Below are positions 27,260-37,586 of a DNA stretch of 64,000 nt, piece by piece. How positions within the stretch are numbered: the stretch's first letter is position 1; every line of letters starts with the position of its first letter. A model generated the notes under the pieces. That model worked only from the letters and a program-made list of their open reading frames with translations. It searched no databases and was not told where the DNA came from. The DNA comes from CAWFFV01 sp963814985 (GTDB taxonomy: Bacteria; Chloroflexota; Ktedonobacteria; Ktedonobacterales; Ktedonobacteraceae), in the NCBI GenBank assembly GCA_963814985.1, contig CAWFFV010000082.1, forward strand, positions 1 through 64,000, written 5' to 3'. A program made the translations under genes and the position numbers.

Positions 27260-27870
27260 ATGAAAAATCACAACCCCAAACCTGCGTATCGGCGTATTAG
27301 CATTACAGGGTGATTTTGAAGCCCATCTCGACATGTTGGATGGAACTGGGAGCGGATGGTAATGCTGTCCGTCGGCCTGAGCAACTGGATAATTTAGATG
27401 GTATAATTATTCCAGGTGGTGAAAGTACAACTATCGGTAAACTTGATGATAGTGTATGGCTTCCATGAGGTGTTGCAGAGGAAAATTCAGGAAGGGTTCC
27501 CCATCTGGGGAACATGTGCGGGATTAATATTATTAGCAAAGGAGACGGATAACGCACTGCGTAGGTCAGCCACTGTTGGCTTGATGAACATTCGTGTTCG
27601 TCGTAATGCATTTGGCAGTCAGCGGGAAAGTTTTGAGACTGATCTGTCGGTGCCTGTTCTAGGAGAAGCGCCATTCCACGCCTTCTTCATTCGTGGACCT
27701 GCGATAGAAACAGCGGGACCGAAGTAGAGGTGCTGGCAACGCTCGACGATGGAACAATCGTTGCCGTCCGGGAAGGAAGCTTATTAGGCACAGCATTTCA
27801 TCCGGAAGTTGCAGGAGACCCACGTTTCCACCACTACTTTCTTCGCATAGTACAGAGCGTCAAAAGCTAG
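27260..27870 (+). CDS. pdxT: Pyridoxal 5'-phosphate synthase, glutaminase subunit (frameshifted)
   Basis: PdxT hydrolyses glutamine and passes ammonia to PdxS. Family motifs appear in several frames: RIGVLALQGDFEAH, GIIIPGGESTTI, the nucleophile Cys in IWGTCAGLILLA, and the catalytic His in GTAFHPEV near the end. At least four frame changes occur in about 600 bases. Each restores a conserved block, so the gene is probably intact in the organism. It lies directly after pdxS, the usual pair. Confidence 0.88.
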
Positions 27871-27918
27871 GGGTCGAAGTCGGGTTTAGTGGCACCCCCT
27901 CGCGCGCAGGAGCACTGG

Positions 27919-28963
27919 ATGATACGACCGGTACTATATGTCGACTTGCCGGGCATCATCTACGCCATTGATCGCCGTGCTCGTAGCAAGCAGCACGAGT
28001 TTGCAAATTTTGTGTGCTGGCTGGAGCAGGTGGAGAGTAATCTGCCTCCATCCCCTATCCTGAGAAATATCCTTCCGCTTAACCCGCTTCTCGTACCTGG
28101 ATATGTGAAGATCGCTGGCGTATGCTTGGCTTTGCCCAGGTGCTGTGAACGGCCAGCGCATACTGCATGGGAATATCCTATCTGGCCTCTATGGTCAATC
28201 GCAGCGTCTCTAGCGATGAAGTCCTGGCTGGTTCCTTGAGTACACATTGGAGATGGCGGCTGGACCATAATATCCTGCGTGTTTTTGCGAAGGTTGAGGA
28301 TGAAATTCCGGAGTCAGAATTATTCCAACGTATCGGATTTCAACGCTATGCACGCGAATTGACTTATGTCTTCAACCTGGGTCAGTTCAGTTGCAGGCGG
28401 AACCCGGTCATCCTTCACTGCGCCGGTGGAATCGTCATATGTGTGGGGGTTGCACCAACTCTATCGCTCGGTCACTCCACAACGGGTGCAAATGGCCGAG
28501 ATACTGGAGAATTGCGACGAATATGCTAAACTCCACGTCGGCTCACAGCGTGCATTGACTTCCCTTTTTTCAAAGGGAATGAGAATTACATCTGTGATGT
28601 CGGTGTTCGTTTAGGTGCATGGTTGCGGTTGTGTCCTGGTCATGGCCTGGCACCCCACCGCATCATTTTGAATGTTCATCCTGAGCATGCTGAACTGGCT
28701 GAACCGCTTCTGCAGTTTGGTATCAGAAGGCTTCTGGAGACAGACGTACGGCGCATCTATTGCCTGGTGCGCGAGTACGACTCTTTCGTCATCACCGCTT
28801 TACGTCCAGTGGATTTGAGCAGATCTCTAGCAAGGTATTGCTTGTGCGACACATGGCTTTACTTGCCATGAGGCAAAGCACAGTCCCCGCTACTGGAACA
28901 TCGAGCGGTCTATGGCTTGAAGGGCTTGGGGACAGTCAATTCTCGCCAAAAACAACGAGGTGA
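27919..28963 (+). CDS. GNAT-like acetyltransferase protein (heavily frameshifted)
   Basis: Reading across frames gives a protein of about 345 residues starting MIRPVLYVDLPGIIYAIDRR. The segment ESELFQRIGFQRYARELTYVF is typical of the C-terminal end of a GNAT domain, and a second half (APHRIILNVHPEHAELAEPL, LVREYDSFVITAL) suggests another GNAT-like module. At least five frame changes occur, so it is either poorly sequenced or a pseudogene. The stop overlaps the start region of the R3H ATPase gene, which suggests an operon. Confidence 0.45.
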
Positions 28964-28974
28964 TAAAACTGCCT

Positions 28975-30875
28975 ATGCAACATGTGATCACTGACGATCT
29001 TGAGGCTCTGCTGGCTACGCTTCCGCCCAGTATCCACGACGCGGTTAATCGGCTCGAGAACCGAAGCGAACTGCTGGAGATCGTAATGGACCTTGGACGC
29101 TGTGCCGAGGGCCGATTCCCAGAAGGGGAGGTGATCCTTAGTACGCAGCCAGTAACCTAGCGCTGACCTGGATTATGTGGTCGAGCGTATTGGTGAGTTC
29201 GGTGACGATAACCGTGCTGGTATTGAACGGACACTGCACCGTATCAGTGCACTCCGCAATCGAAAGGGGAAAATCGTCGGTTTGACCTGTCGTATTGGTC
29301 GAGCAGTGCTTGGCAGTATTGCGTTGATCCGCGACATTGTCGAACAGGGTCAATCGATCTTGATTCTTGGTCGCCCAGGTGTGGGAAAAACCACCCTGCT
29401 GCGTGAAATAGCTCGTGTCCTTGCGGACGAAGCCAATAAACGTGTGGTGGTGGTAGATACCTCGAATGAGATCGCCGGGGATGGAGATATTCCACATCCC
29501 GGTATTGGACGTGCACGCCGTATGCAGGTAGCTCGTACAGCAGAACAGCACGCCGTGATGATTGAGGCTGTGGAAAACCATATGCCACAGGTCATCGTGA
29601 TCGACGAGATTGGCACTGAATTGGAGGCAGCTGCTGTCGCGTACCATTGCGGAACGTGGCGTGCAGCTTGTTGCTACGGCTCATGGTAATTCTCTAGGGA
29701 ATTTGCTCGTCAATCCAACACTCTCGGATCTGGTGGGTGGCATTCAGACCGTCACTCTTGGAGATGAGGAGGCGCGACGACGACATACCCAGAAGAGTAT
29801 TCTGGAGCGTAAAGCTCCCCCAACCTTTGATGTGGTGGTGGAACAGCAGAGTTGGGATGAAGTGGTCATTCATCGAGATGTCTCTGATACGGTAGACAAC
29901 ATGCTCCGTGGACAGCCTGTTGCGGCTGAGGAGCGCACTCGCGACGAGGAGAGCGGTCGTGTAACTATGCGTCGCGTCACTGCTGGAGGTATGGATGTAC
30001 CAACCTGGGGGGTTGGCAATCTGGGGGGTGCAGGCATGGGAGGACGTCAGGGCTTCTCTGCCAGTACATTTGAGCGTCCTGAAAAGACAAATCGTTCGGA
30101 GCGTGACCATCCTGGCAGCGGGTGGGCACAAATTCGTCAGGTCGGACCTCAGACGAATCGCAATGAGGCAGGCGAGCGTGTACGTGGTCGTAAGCAGGCA
30201 CCGACGCAGCTTCCACCGCCAATGAGGGCTTTAGCTCCTACCGGGACATCTCCTGCGGATGTCGAGCCTCGTGCAGCGCTGGTTACAGCCAGTCGTTCAG
30301 CTCTTCCTGAGGAGATCTATCAAGCAACCAGCGTTGGGACGGAACTGTCTCCCGTCAAAACCTTGCGTGTTTACCCATTTGGCGTAAACCGTGATCGGCT
30401 GGCAGAGTCAGCACGCCATCTGCGCGTACCCATTATCATCACCAATAACCAGGGTGATGCTGATGCCGTCATGACACTGAAAAACTACTATCGTCGTCAA
30501 CCGGAGCGCCTGCAACAGGCGGAGCAGGATCGTAAATTAATCATTATCCTGAGGAACAATACTATTGTTCAGATGCAGCATGCTCTGGCTCGCATCTTCG
30601 ATATTCCTGTAGAGACTTCTCCAGAAGAAGAGCAGGAGGAGTCGAGCACAGAGCAGGGCACTGAGTTCGACGATCCAACAAAACAGGCACTCCTGGAGAC
30701 CGAGGATGCTATTCATCAGGTCTTGAATAAGGGTCTGACAACAGCAGAACTGGCTCCTGCAAATGCTTATATCCGACGTTTACAGCATCAGATGGCAACA
30801 CGCTATAATCTCATTTCACGTAGTCGAGGGAAAGAGCCCTATCGTCGCGTAAAGATCTTCCGCGCACGAGATTAA
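28975..30875 (+). CDS. R3H-domain AAA ATPase, SpoIIIAA-like (frameshifted)
   Basis: Joined length is about 634 residues. An N-terminal region resembling SpoIIIAA (VITDDLEALLATLPPSI) precedes a RecA/AAA ATPase with Walker A GRPGVGKTTL and Walker B VIVIDEIGTE. The middle is variable and Arg/Pro-rich. The C-terminus carries an R3H single-stranded nucleic-acid-binding motif (RRLQHQMATRYNL). The architecture matches the Ycf45-like family of cyanobacteria and Chloroflexota, whose function is unknown. Frame changes fall near 29155 and 29640. ATG 28975 has ACGAGG upstream; GTG 28960 is the alternative. Confidence 0.85.
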
Positions 30876-30885
30876 TAGTCTGTTG

Positions 30886-30955
30886 AAAAATAAGTGTAGT
30901 ATGGGGTAGCAGGAGTGGCAATCGCCGCTCCTGCTACCCCATACTACACTTATTT
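30886..30955. terminator. Bidirectional hairpin between convergent genes
   Basis: Near-perfect arms of about 33 bp (TAAGTGTAGTATGGGGTAGC and its complement) meet at GGC-AATC-GCC. T-runs sit on both outer sides. The right arm includes the last bases and the stop codon of the VWA gene (30950-30952). Confidence 0.75.
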
Positions 30956-32320
30956 TTTCTTTTTTTCATCGGGAGGCTGCGGAGGCTGTGAACTGCGATA
31001 ATCTGTCTGCTTGCGCACAGAACTTTGTGATGAATAGTAGACTTCTTTTGCCATTCCTGGTGCCATGGGTGACATGGCAACTTGCGACTGCAAACTGAGC
31101 AACGATTTTACTTCGGCGAGCAATTCGGTATCGTTGCCCGCATACTTTAAAATGTGTTGTGCGACCTTCTGGATGAGTTCACTGGCCTCCTGTCGCTGTC
31201 CCCGCTGATTTAACTCTACAGCCTGGCGGCGGGCACGGCTCGCATGGTGCAAACCGACCCAGTGCATAACCTGAGGATCACGGATGGGCGTCTCGGCATC
31301 GTATGTTGCCTGCTCTGCATAGAGGAATTGTACAGTCTGCCAATCAGAGTGCTTTTCAACATTCTCCTCAACCCATACAAGACGTGCGCGAATTTGCCGA
31401 GTCTCCTGTTTCTGCTGTGCAGGAATGGCGAGACGGACAACCAGCGGACGCTCTTCAGCGCTGCACAAATCACCAATGGCAATAGACCAGGCAGCTTTCC
31501 CAGTTGGATTCGTCCAGTATGCACTGACTGTATCAATAGACATCCCCTCCTCTCCTTCAAATTCCAGCCGTACCTGAGAGACGACTACAGAAAACATGTT
31601 GCCCAGTTCTCCGGTAAACGTATTGGTAATTTCGTCGGGAGTTCGTAGATGGTGGAACTGTCCTCCACCCGCAACTGCCATGGGACCAAGGAGTGACTCG
31701 TCATAGTCGGAGCCTATCCCGAAAGTGCTGGTTGCGATCCCTGCATGGTCTCGAATACCCGCAGCTTCTGTTGCAATCTGTTCACAATCGGTGATCCCTC
31801 TGTTAGCAAGCCCATCAGTCAACAGAAAGCAACGCGAAAGTTTGTGTTCTCCCGCAGGAATGTTGTCTGCCACAATGGTATTACAGCCCGTCAGCCAGCC
31901 TGTATGCAACGCAGTAGCGCCACGTGCCTCAATGGATGAGAGAGCTTTACGTGCGGCAGCTTTAAAATCTTTTGTGACAGGCGCAACAGGCTGAATAACA
32001 TCGATACGATCATCAAAGACAATGATAGCCGCCGAGTCGTGTTCATCGAGGCGATCTATGACGCTCAATGCGGCCTTTTTGGCTGTCTTTATCTTTTCTC
32101 CTTGCATCGATCCACTTCGATCCAGTACTAAAGCCAGATTCAATGCAGCCCTGTCAACCGTCTTGCTTACAGGCGAAGAAGTAACGCGGACAAGAAAATG
32201 GATGTGGAGGGAACTTCCCTGGCGTTGCAGGAATCTGCGTTCCGGGTGAACCTGCAAAGCTATCGTTGCCGCTGTATCTGTCAGGTGATTTTTGTCAAAA
32301 TTGTTTGTGCTGTCTTCCAC
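30950..32320 (-). CDS. VWA-domain protein
   Basis: The 456-residue protein has a von Willebrand factor A domain with an intact MIDAS. DRSGSM (Asp67, Ser69, Ser71) supplies D-x-S-x-S, a Thr lies in RGATALHTG and an Asp in LLTDGLANRG. It has no signal peptide or membrane segment, so it is probably cytosolic. The C-terminal 200 residues form a beta domain, then helices (SRARRQAVELNQRGQRQEAS), and a tail ending PPDEKKKK, where the lysines come from the terminator's A-run. Partner unknown. A MerR gene lies just upstream in the same direction. Confidence 0.88.
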   Translation of the reverse strand: MEDSTNNFDKNHLTDTAATIALQVHPERRFLQRQGSSLHIHFLVRVTSSPVSKTVDRAALNLALVLDRSGSMQGEKIKTAKKAALSVIDRLDEHDSAAIIVFDDRIDVIQPVAPVTKDFKAAARKALSSIEARGATALHTGWLTGCNTIVADNIPAGEHKLSRCFLLTDGLANRGITDCEQIATEAAGIRDHAGIATSTFGIGSDYDESLLGPMAVAGGGQFHHLRTPDEITNTFTGELGNMFSVVVSQVRLEFEGEEGMSIDTVSAYWTNPTGKAAWSIAIGDLCSAEERPLVVRLAIPAQQKQETRQIRARLVWVEENVEKHSDWQTVQFLYAEQATYDAETPIRDPQVMHWVGLHHASRARRQAVELNQRGQRQEASELIQKVAQHILKYAGNDTELLAEVKSLLSLQSQVAMSPMAPGMAKEVYYSSQSSVRKQTDYRSSQPPQPPDEKKKK

Positions 32321-32367
32321 AGTGGTATCTCCTTTTACTATCGTCTGCGATGGATAATGTTAGGAAT

Positions 32368-32928
32368 TTACGAATCAATGGAATTTTCGGGGACGTTTGC
32401 TGTCCGGAGAAGACGAGTAATCAGCAGGAGGTACTTTTCCTTTACATCAGCCTTTACATGCAGTTCTACACCAGCGACAAGCTCCCAGCGGAGCCATGCT
32501 TGTGCTGATCTGGTATCCTTTTTATACGGTGATATTTTCAGCAGCGAAGGAGTGGTTGTCTGAATTGCTCCTGATGATGCCTGGGCATGCTGTAAGAGAG
32601 TTGCGACATAATCTCTGGGTGATGTTTTCTGATCTCCCTGTTGTAAGTTTGTGGCTCGCTGATCCTCTTCGACAAGAAGGGAGCGTGCATCCTCGAGAGA
32701 TAACCCGGCTAAAAGGGTACGTATCTCGGCTAAAGGTACGTGTCTCTCAGAGAGACGACGAGTAAGACACAGGCGTACGAAATGTTCACTACTATATGTG
32801 GTTGTCTTCCCGCGTCCTTCTGGTCCGGGTAAGAGACCTTCAGTGATATAGAAGCGAATGGTCCGTACGGGTATACCCACCAGTTCTGCTAACTCTTCAA
32901 CAGTGAATACCTGTTCGTTTTCTTGCAT
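32368..32928 (-). CDS. MerR-family transcriptional regulator
   Basis: The 186-residue protein has the MerR winged helix at its N-terminus (FTVEELAELVGIPVRTIRFYITEGLLPGPEG) followed by the coiled-coil region. The C-terminal effector part is unlike known metal sensors and has no conserved Cys cluster. It lies 47 bases upstream of the VWA gene, so both are probably cotranscribed and the MerR protein likely controls the pair. The ATG lies six bases from a perfect -10 box, with no room for a ribosome site. The frame is intact. Confidence 0.9.
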   Translation of the reverse strand: MQENEQVFTVEELAELVGIPVRTIRFYITEGLLPGPEGRGKTTTYSSEHFVRLCLTRRLSERHVPLAEIRTLLAGLSLEDARSLLVEEDQRATNLQQGDQKTSPRDYVATLLQHAQASSGAIQTTTPSLLKISPYKKDTRSAQAWLRWELVAGVELHVKADVKEKYLLLITRLLRTANVPENSIDS

Positions 32929-32934
32929 AGTGTT

Positions 32935-32963
32935 ATTATAATCAGTAACAGTGTCACTGTCAA
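32935..32963 (-). promoter_or_regulatory. Consensus promoter TTGACA-17-TATAAT with palindrome in spacer
   Basis: On the minus strand TTGACA (32958-32963) and TATAAT (32935-32940) are exact consensus hexamers at 17-bp spacing. The spacer and -35 edge contain CAGTGACACTG, a palindrome fitting a MerR-dimer site. The start codon A (32928) is at the expected +1 position, which implies a leaderless mRNA. Confidence 0.75.
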
Positions 32964-33105
32964 TAGTAACAGGTGGTGGTTGCTACCACTGGTGACATAC
33001 GTTATAATCGTTTGCATAACACTCAGGCGATGAAGCATGGGAAGATGTTGCCACTACGACGGTGGTCGTGTCCAGCGAAGGACTGAAAGGAGTCGTATCG
33101 CATTT

Positions 33106-34377
33106 ATGCGTATATTAGAAAATGATACAACTGCTGAAACTACATACGAGGTGCCAGCAGAGGTCACGATTGCTGACATCTGGAAAGCGTATAAATTTCT
33201 CAAACCCATTATGCACCATACCCCTCTTACGCCCTCGCGTACCCTGCGTGACCTGACAGGAGCCGATATCTATCTGAAGGCAGAGCATATGCAACGTGGC
33301 GGATCTTTTAAGGTACGAGGTGCAGGCTATAAAGTTTCTCGGCTCAGCGAAGAACAACGTAGTGCAGGCGTTATCGCCGCTTCTGCGGGCAACCATGCCC
33401 AGGGGGTAGCCATTGCTGCTGCTCAACATAGCATACCTTGTACCATCGTTATGCCTGAAAATGCCCCACTGGCAAAAGTTACAGCAACACAAGGATACGG
33501 CGCAAATGTTGTTCTGCGTGGTACCACCTATGATGATGCCTACCAGTATTGTTGTGAGTTGCAGCAGGAATCAGGCGCTACTTTTATCCATGCCTTTGAT
33601 GATCCTGACGTGATCGCTGGACAGGGATCACTTGGCCTGGAAATGTTGCATGATCTACCCGATGCAGATGCTCTTGTGATCCCCATCGGTGGTGGAGGTC
33701 TGATCTCGGGTATTGCCATTGCTGCACGAGCGCTGAAACCCGATATTACGATCATCGGTGTCCAGGCTGAGGGTGCCCCCAGTTGCCGGGTTTCGCTGGA
33801 TGCTGGTGAACTGAAGACACTGCCCGCAATTATGACGATTGCCGATGGTATTGCCGTGAAACGGCCAGGTGCCTTAACCTTCTCCATTATTCAACGTCTG
33901 GTTGATGAGGTGGTACTTGTCAATGATGAGGCCATTATTAACGCGGTCCTGCTTCTGATGGAGCGCTGCAAAATGGTCGTCGAAGGTGCTGGCGTGGTGG
34001 GGTTGGCGGCTCTGTTAAGTGGCACGATCCATCTCAAGGGCAAAAAAGTTCTTGTCCCTTTGACGGGTGGCAATATCGATATCAATCTCGTTAGCCGTTT
34101 TATAGAACATGGTCTGGCTGTTGCTGGTCGCTATTTTGTGATCCACACCCGCCTTACTGATCGTCCAGGTGAGCTGATGCGCATGCTAGGTATCATAGCT
34201 GAGATGCGCATCAATGTGATTGATGTGCGTTATCAGCGTATCTCCAGTCTCCTGCCCATTATGCAACGTGAGGAGACTATCACCCTGGAGACACGTGATA
34301 GAGAACAGTGTGAAGAACTGTTAGCCCATCTACGCGCTGCCGGGTATATGGTGGAAGAGGCCCAGGCACTCTACTAA
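33106..34377 (+). CDS. ilvA: Threonine ammonia-lyase with ACT domain
   Basis: This PLP enzyme deaminates threonine to 2-oxobutanoate. The 423-residue protein has the PLP lysine in GGSFKVRGA (Lys69), SAGNHAQGVA and the glycine loop IPIGGGGLISGI. The C-terminal ACT-like domain (FVIHTRLTDRPGELMRML) is single, as in the short TdcB/IlvA form, so allosteric control may be by amino acids or nucleotides. ATG 33106 is chosen at the family start. GAAAGGAG lies 16 bases upstream. No ilv operon partner is adjacent, so a biosynthetic or catabolic role cannot be separated. Confidence 0.9.
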   Translation: MRILENDTTAETTYEVPAEVTIADIWKAYKFLKPIMHHTPLTPSRTLRDLTGADIYLKAEHMQRGGSFKVRGAGYKVSRLSEEQRSAGVIAASAGNHAQGVAIAAAQHSIPCTIVMPENAPLAKVTATQGYGANVVLRGTTYDDAYQYCCELQQESGATFIHAFDDPDVIAGQGSLGLEMLHDLPDADALVIPIGGGGLISGIAIAARALKPDITIIGVQAEGAPSCRVSLDAGELKTLPAIMTIADGIAVKRPGALTFSIIQRLVDEVVLVNDEAIINAVLLLMERCKMVVEGAGVVGLAALLSGTIHLKGKKVLVPLTGGNIDINLVSRFIEHGLAVAGRYFVIHTRLTDRPGELMRMLGIIAEMRINVIDVRYQRISSLLPIMQREETITLETRDREQCEELLAHLRAAGYMVEEAQALY

Positions 34378-34389
34378 ATCAAAGCGCAG

Positions 34390-34444
34390 GTAACTATTCA
34401 GGTTTTCTCGCCATCAGCGGTGGTGAGAAAACCTGAATAGTTAC
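34390..34444. repeat. Family A minimal element, copy 4 (55 bp)
   Basis: GTAACTATTCAGGTTTTCTC and its exact complement are separated by GCCATCAGCGGTGGT. The termini equal those of copy 1, but the internal payload is gone. It sits within the loop of a host stem (TCAAAGC/GCTTTGA) between the convergent ilvA and accB genes, so it may act as part of the terminator. Confidence 0.8.
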
Positions 34445-34457
34445 CCTGCTGCTTTGA

Positions 34458-34919
34458 TCAAACAGGTGCTATACGTAGCAGTACATCACCTTTTTGTACG
34501 ATATTGCCATTAGTGGCGACAATGGCAATCACGCGACCAGATGTCTCAGCTGTAACTTCGTTGAAGACCTTCATTGCTTCTACAATGGCAACCACATGTC
34601 CAACCTGGACGACATCACCGATATTGACAAATGCAGGGGATGCCGGAGAAGCCGCTGAATAGTAGATGCCTGTTAAGGGTGCCACAATCGGGGTACCCTC
34701 ATGTGTTTGAACGGCACGTTGTGTGCCTGATTGATGTGGCACTGCGAATTCCACGTCACCATAGAAAGAGACGGCTGAGGCCATGATTGCCGGCGTGCGT
34801 CGGATAACAATTTCTGTATCCTCCTCGGTCAACTCCAGTTCACCGATTGTGCTCCCTTTCAGCACCTCAATAATCTCTTCGACGCGTGCCAGCCATGATA
34901 CTTTTTTCTGTATGCTCAT
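34458..34919 (-). CDS. accB: Biotin carboxyl carrier protein of acetyl-CoA carboxylase
   Basis: The 153-residue protein carries the biotinyl domain with the biotin-accepting lysine in AIVEAMKVFNEV, preceded by a linker and an N-terminal helical region (EEIIEVLKGSTIGELELTEE) typical of BCCP. It delivers carboxybiotin between AccC and the carboxyltransferase. It is last in the order accC-fabF-accB, 11 bases after fabF. The frame is intact. Confidence 0.95.
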   Translation of the reverse strand: MSIQKKVSWLARVEEIIEVLKGSTIGELELTEEDTEIVIRRTPAIMASAVSFYGDVEFAVPHQSGTQRAVQTHEGTPIVAPLTGIYYSAASPASPAFVNIGDVVQVGHVVAIVEAMKVFNEVTAETSGRVIAIVATNGNIVQKGDVLLRIAPV

Positions 34920-34930
34920 CTTGTCTTGTT

Positions 34931-36171
34931 CTACTCTTCATAGCGTTGAAAGATCAAGCAGGTGTTATGCCCGCCAAATCCCATGGAATTTGACATTGCA
35001 ACATTTACCTTAGCCTTCCGCGCCTCATTGGGTACATAGTCCAGGTCACACTCAGGATCAGGATGATGCAAGTTGATTGTTGGTGGAATAATATTCGTAA
35101 GAATGCTTTGAATGGCAATCACCGCCTCAATAGCCCCCGATGCTCCCAGAGTATGACCAATCATGGATTTGGTGGAGCTAATTGCTACATGATAGGCATC
35201 GTCTCCAAAGCAGGTCTTAATAGCCTGTGTCTCTATGCGGTCGTTATAGAGAGTCGATGTGCCGTGGGCATTGATATAGTCAATCTGGTCAGGGCGTAGA
35301 TCAGCTTTTTGCAAGGCGCGGCGCATTGCACGAACCAGACCAGTACCGCCAGGAGCCGGTTCGGTTACATGGTAAGCGTCACCTGTGCTACCATATCCCA
35401 CCATCTCGGCAAGAATGGTCGCCCCACGTGCACGAGCAAATTCCAGATCTTCCAGGATTAATATACCCGCTCCCTCACCCATTACAAAACCGTCACGAGT
35501 CGCATCGAAAGGGGCGGCTGGCTCCCTGGGGGTCATCGTTACGGCGTGAGAGCGCGTGCATGTTGTCAAAGGCGGCCATCGAGATAGATGCGATTGCCTT
35601 CTCTGATCCGCCAGCAATCATCACCCTGGCATCACCCCGGCGGATGGTTTCCCATGCCTCGCCAATGAGTATTGCCACTGGTGGCACAGGCGGAGACGGC
35701 AGCCCAGTTTGCGCCTCTTGCTCCCGTTATAATCGAGACGAGACCAGGAGCGCCATCGACAATCATCATATTGATAAAGAAGGGACTGATACGACTCGGT
35801 CCCTTGTCGTGAAGGATTCGGAACTGTTCATGTATCGTTACCAGGCCGCCAATGCCACTACCAATATAGACTCCCACATCATCCGCAATATCATTGGTAA
35901 TCTCTAAATTGGCATGTGTGAGCGCTTGCAGACTTGCAGCGAGGGCTAATTGCCCATAGGGATCACTACGGCGTGCCTCTTTACGATCCATGTAAAGTGT
36001 AGGATCAAAGTCCTTGATTTGTCCACCGAAGTGAACTCGGTGCTGGCTGGTATCATAAGCCGTAATCTCGCTAATGCCAGATTTTCCCTGACAGAGTGCT
36101 TCCCATGAAGATGTCAGATCGTTTCCCACTGAAGTAAACAATCCTAATCCGGTTACAACTACGCGAGGCAT
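34931..36171 (-). CDS. fabF: 3-oxoacyl-ACP synthase II (frameshifted)
   Basis: FabF elongates acyl-ACP by condensation with malonyl-ACP. The reading crosses three frames. The nucleophile Cys is in AVSACATS, the two catalytic His are in INAHGTST and KSMIGHTLGA, and the C-terminal NSMGFGGHN loop is intact. Frame changes near 35665 and 35535 sit in conserved sequence. GAGGAGGTGA precedes ATG 36171. It lies between accC and accB, so malonyl-CoA supply and the first elongation enzyme share a transcript. Confidence 0.93.
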
Positions 36172-36236
36172 ACACTCACCTCCTCTATGTTCATCAAATT
36201 ATTCCAGCAAGCCTTTCTTTCCCATATGTTGTGGGG

Positions 36237-37586
36237 TTAGATGCCGAGTGCTACGGCTTCTTCCTGTAAAAATCGGGTATAAACGTCCCCGAGAATAAAT
36301 TTTTCGTGTTTGAGTAAGCGTTGATGGAAGGATATCGTTGTAGTTAACCCCTCAATCACAAATTCATCAAGAGCACGTTGCATCCGTGCAATTGCCTCAT
36401 CGCGAGTCTCAGCCCAAACGATGAGTTTTGCCAGCAGAGAATCGTAGTGTGGGGGAACCTCGTACCCGGCAAAAAGATGACTATCAACACGTACCCCTGG
36501 TCCACCTGGTGGGAGATATTGCTCGACGACGCCCGTCTGTGGTCGGAAATCGGCATCCGCATCTTCTGCTGTGATACGACACTCGATAGCATGACCACGA
36601 AACTGCACATCTTGCTGTTGTAGCTTTAAGGGGATGCCCGCAGCGATACGAATTTGCTCTTTGACCAGATCCAGGCCTGTTACCATCTCCGTTACGGGAT
36701 GTTCAACCTGCAAGCGGGTATTCATCTCCATGAAGTAGTAGCGATTCTGCTCATCGACCAGGAATTCTAGCGTACCGGCATTGCGATATCCTACCTCTTG
36801 TACGGCACGTATCGCTCTCAGACCAATCTCCTCACAGAGTTCACGTGGGAGAAGAGGGCTTGGAGACTCTTCCAGTACTTTCTGATTGCGTCTCTGGCAA
36901 GAGCAATTGCGCTCACCGAGGTGAATCCCATGACCATAGTGGTCAACAAGAACCTGGATTTCAATGTGGCGAGCACGCTCTAGATAGCGTTCAAGGTAAA
37001 TACCATCGTCACGAAAAGCTTCACGAACCTCGTTCTGGGCCACAGTAAAGATCCGATCAAATTCATCAGGGTGCTTGACGAGACGAATGCCACGTCCTCC
37101 TCCACCTGCAACAGCCTTGAGCATCAGTGGGAAGCCAATGTCCCTGGCTGCTTCTTGTGCATCTCCGAGAGTGCGCAAAATAGGTGTACCTGGAAGTGTG
37201 GGAAGTCCGGCCTTTATCATAGCCTGCCGGGCAGCCACTTTATCACCCATCCTGGCGATCACACTGGCGGAAGGGCCAATAAAGGGGATATTCACGTCAG
37301 CACAAATTTCGGCAAAACTGGTATTCTCTGCGAGGAAACCATAGCCGGGATGGATAGCTTCCGCATTGGAAATAAAGGCAGCGCTAATGATATTTGGAAT
37401 ATTTAGGTAACTTTTTCCGCTTGGTGCAGCCCCGATGCAGATACGTTCGTCTGCCATGCGTACTGGCAGCGAGTCCCGGTCAGCCTCGGAGTGGGCGATA
37501 ATGCTACGTATATCCATTTCCCGACAGGCACGAATAATACGTAATGCAATTTCACCACGATTAGCAATCAAAATCTTACGAAACAT
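36237..37586 (-). CDS. accC: Biotin carboxylase subunit of acetyl-CoA carboxylase
   Basis: AccC carboxylates biotin on AccB with ATP and bicarbonate. The 449-residue protein has the N-terminal MFRKILIANRGEIALRI, the ATP-grasp loop KAVAGGGGRGI, the HIEIQVLVD segment and the MEMNTRLQVEHPVTE motif. ATG 37586 is the family start, with GAGAG before it. The frame could extend upstream, but homology does not. It is first in accC-fabF-accB. Confidence 0.96.
   Translation of the reverse strand: MFRKILIANRGEIALRIIRACREMDIRSIIAHSEADRDSLPVRMADERICIGAAPSGKSYLNIPNIISAAFISNAEAIHPGYGFLAENTSFAEICADVNIPFIGPSASVIARMGDKVAARQAMIKAGLPTLPGTPILRTLGDAQEAARDIGFPLMLKAVAGGGGRGIRLVKHPDEFDRIFTVAQNEVREAFRDDGIYLERYLERARHIEIQVLVDHYGHGIHLGERNCSCQRRNQKVLEESPSPLLPRELCEEIGLRAIRAVQEVGYRNAGTLEFLVDEQNRYYFMEMNTRLQVEHPVTEMVTGLDLVKEQIRIAAGIPLKLQQQDVQFRGHAIECRITAEDADADFRPQTGVVEQYLPPGGPGVRVDSHLFAGYEVPPHYDSLLAKLIVWAETRDEAIARMQRALDEFVIEGLTTTISFHQRLLKHEKFILGDVYTRFLQEEAVALGI

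Noticed and set aside
26366..27870. Programmed frameshifting in pdxS and pdxT
   Set aside because: The shifts are many, at different sites, and affect unrelated genes across the window; no slippery site with stem-loop is shared.
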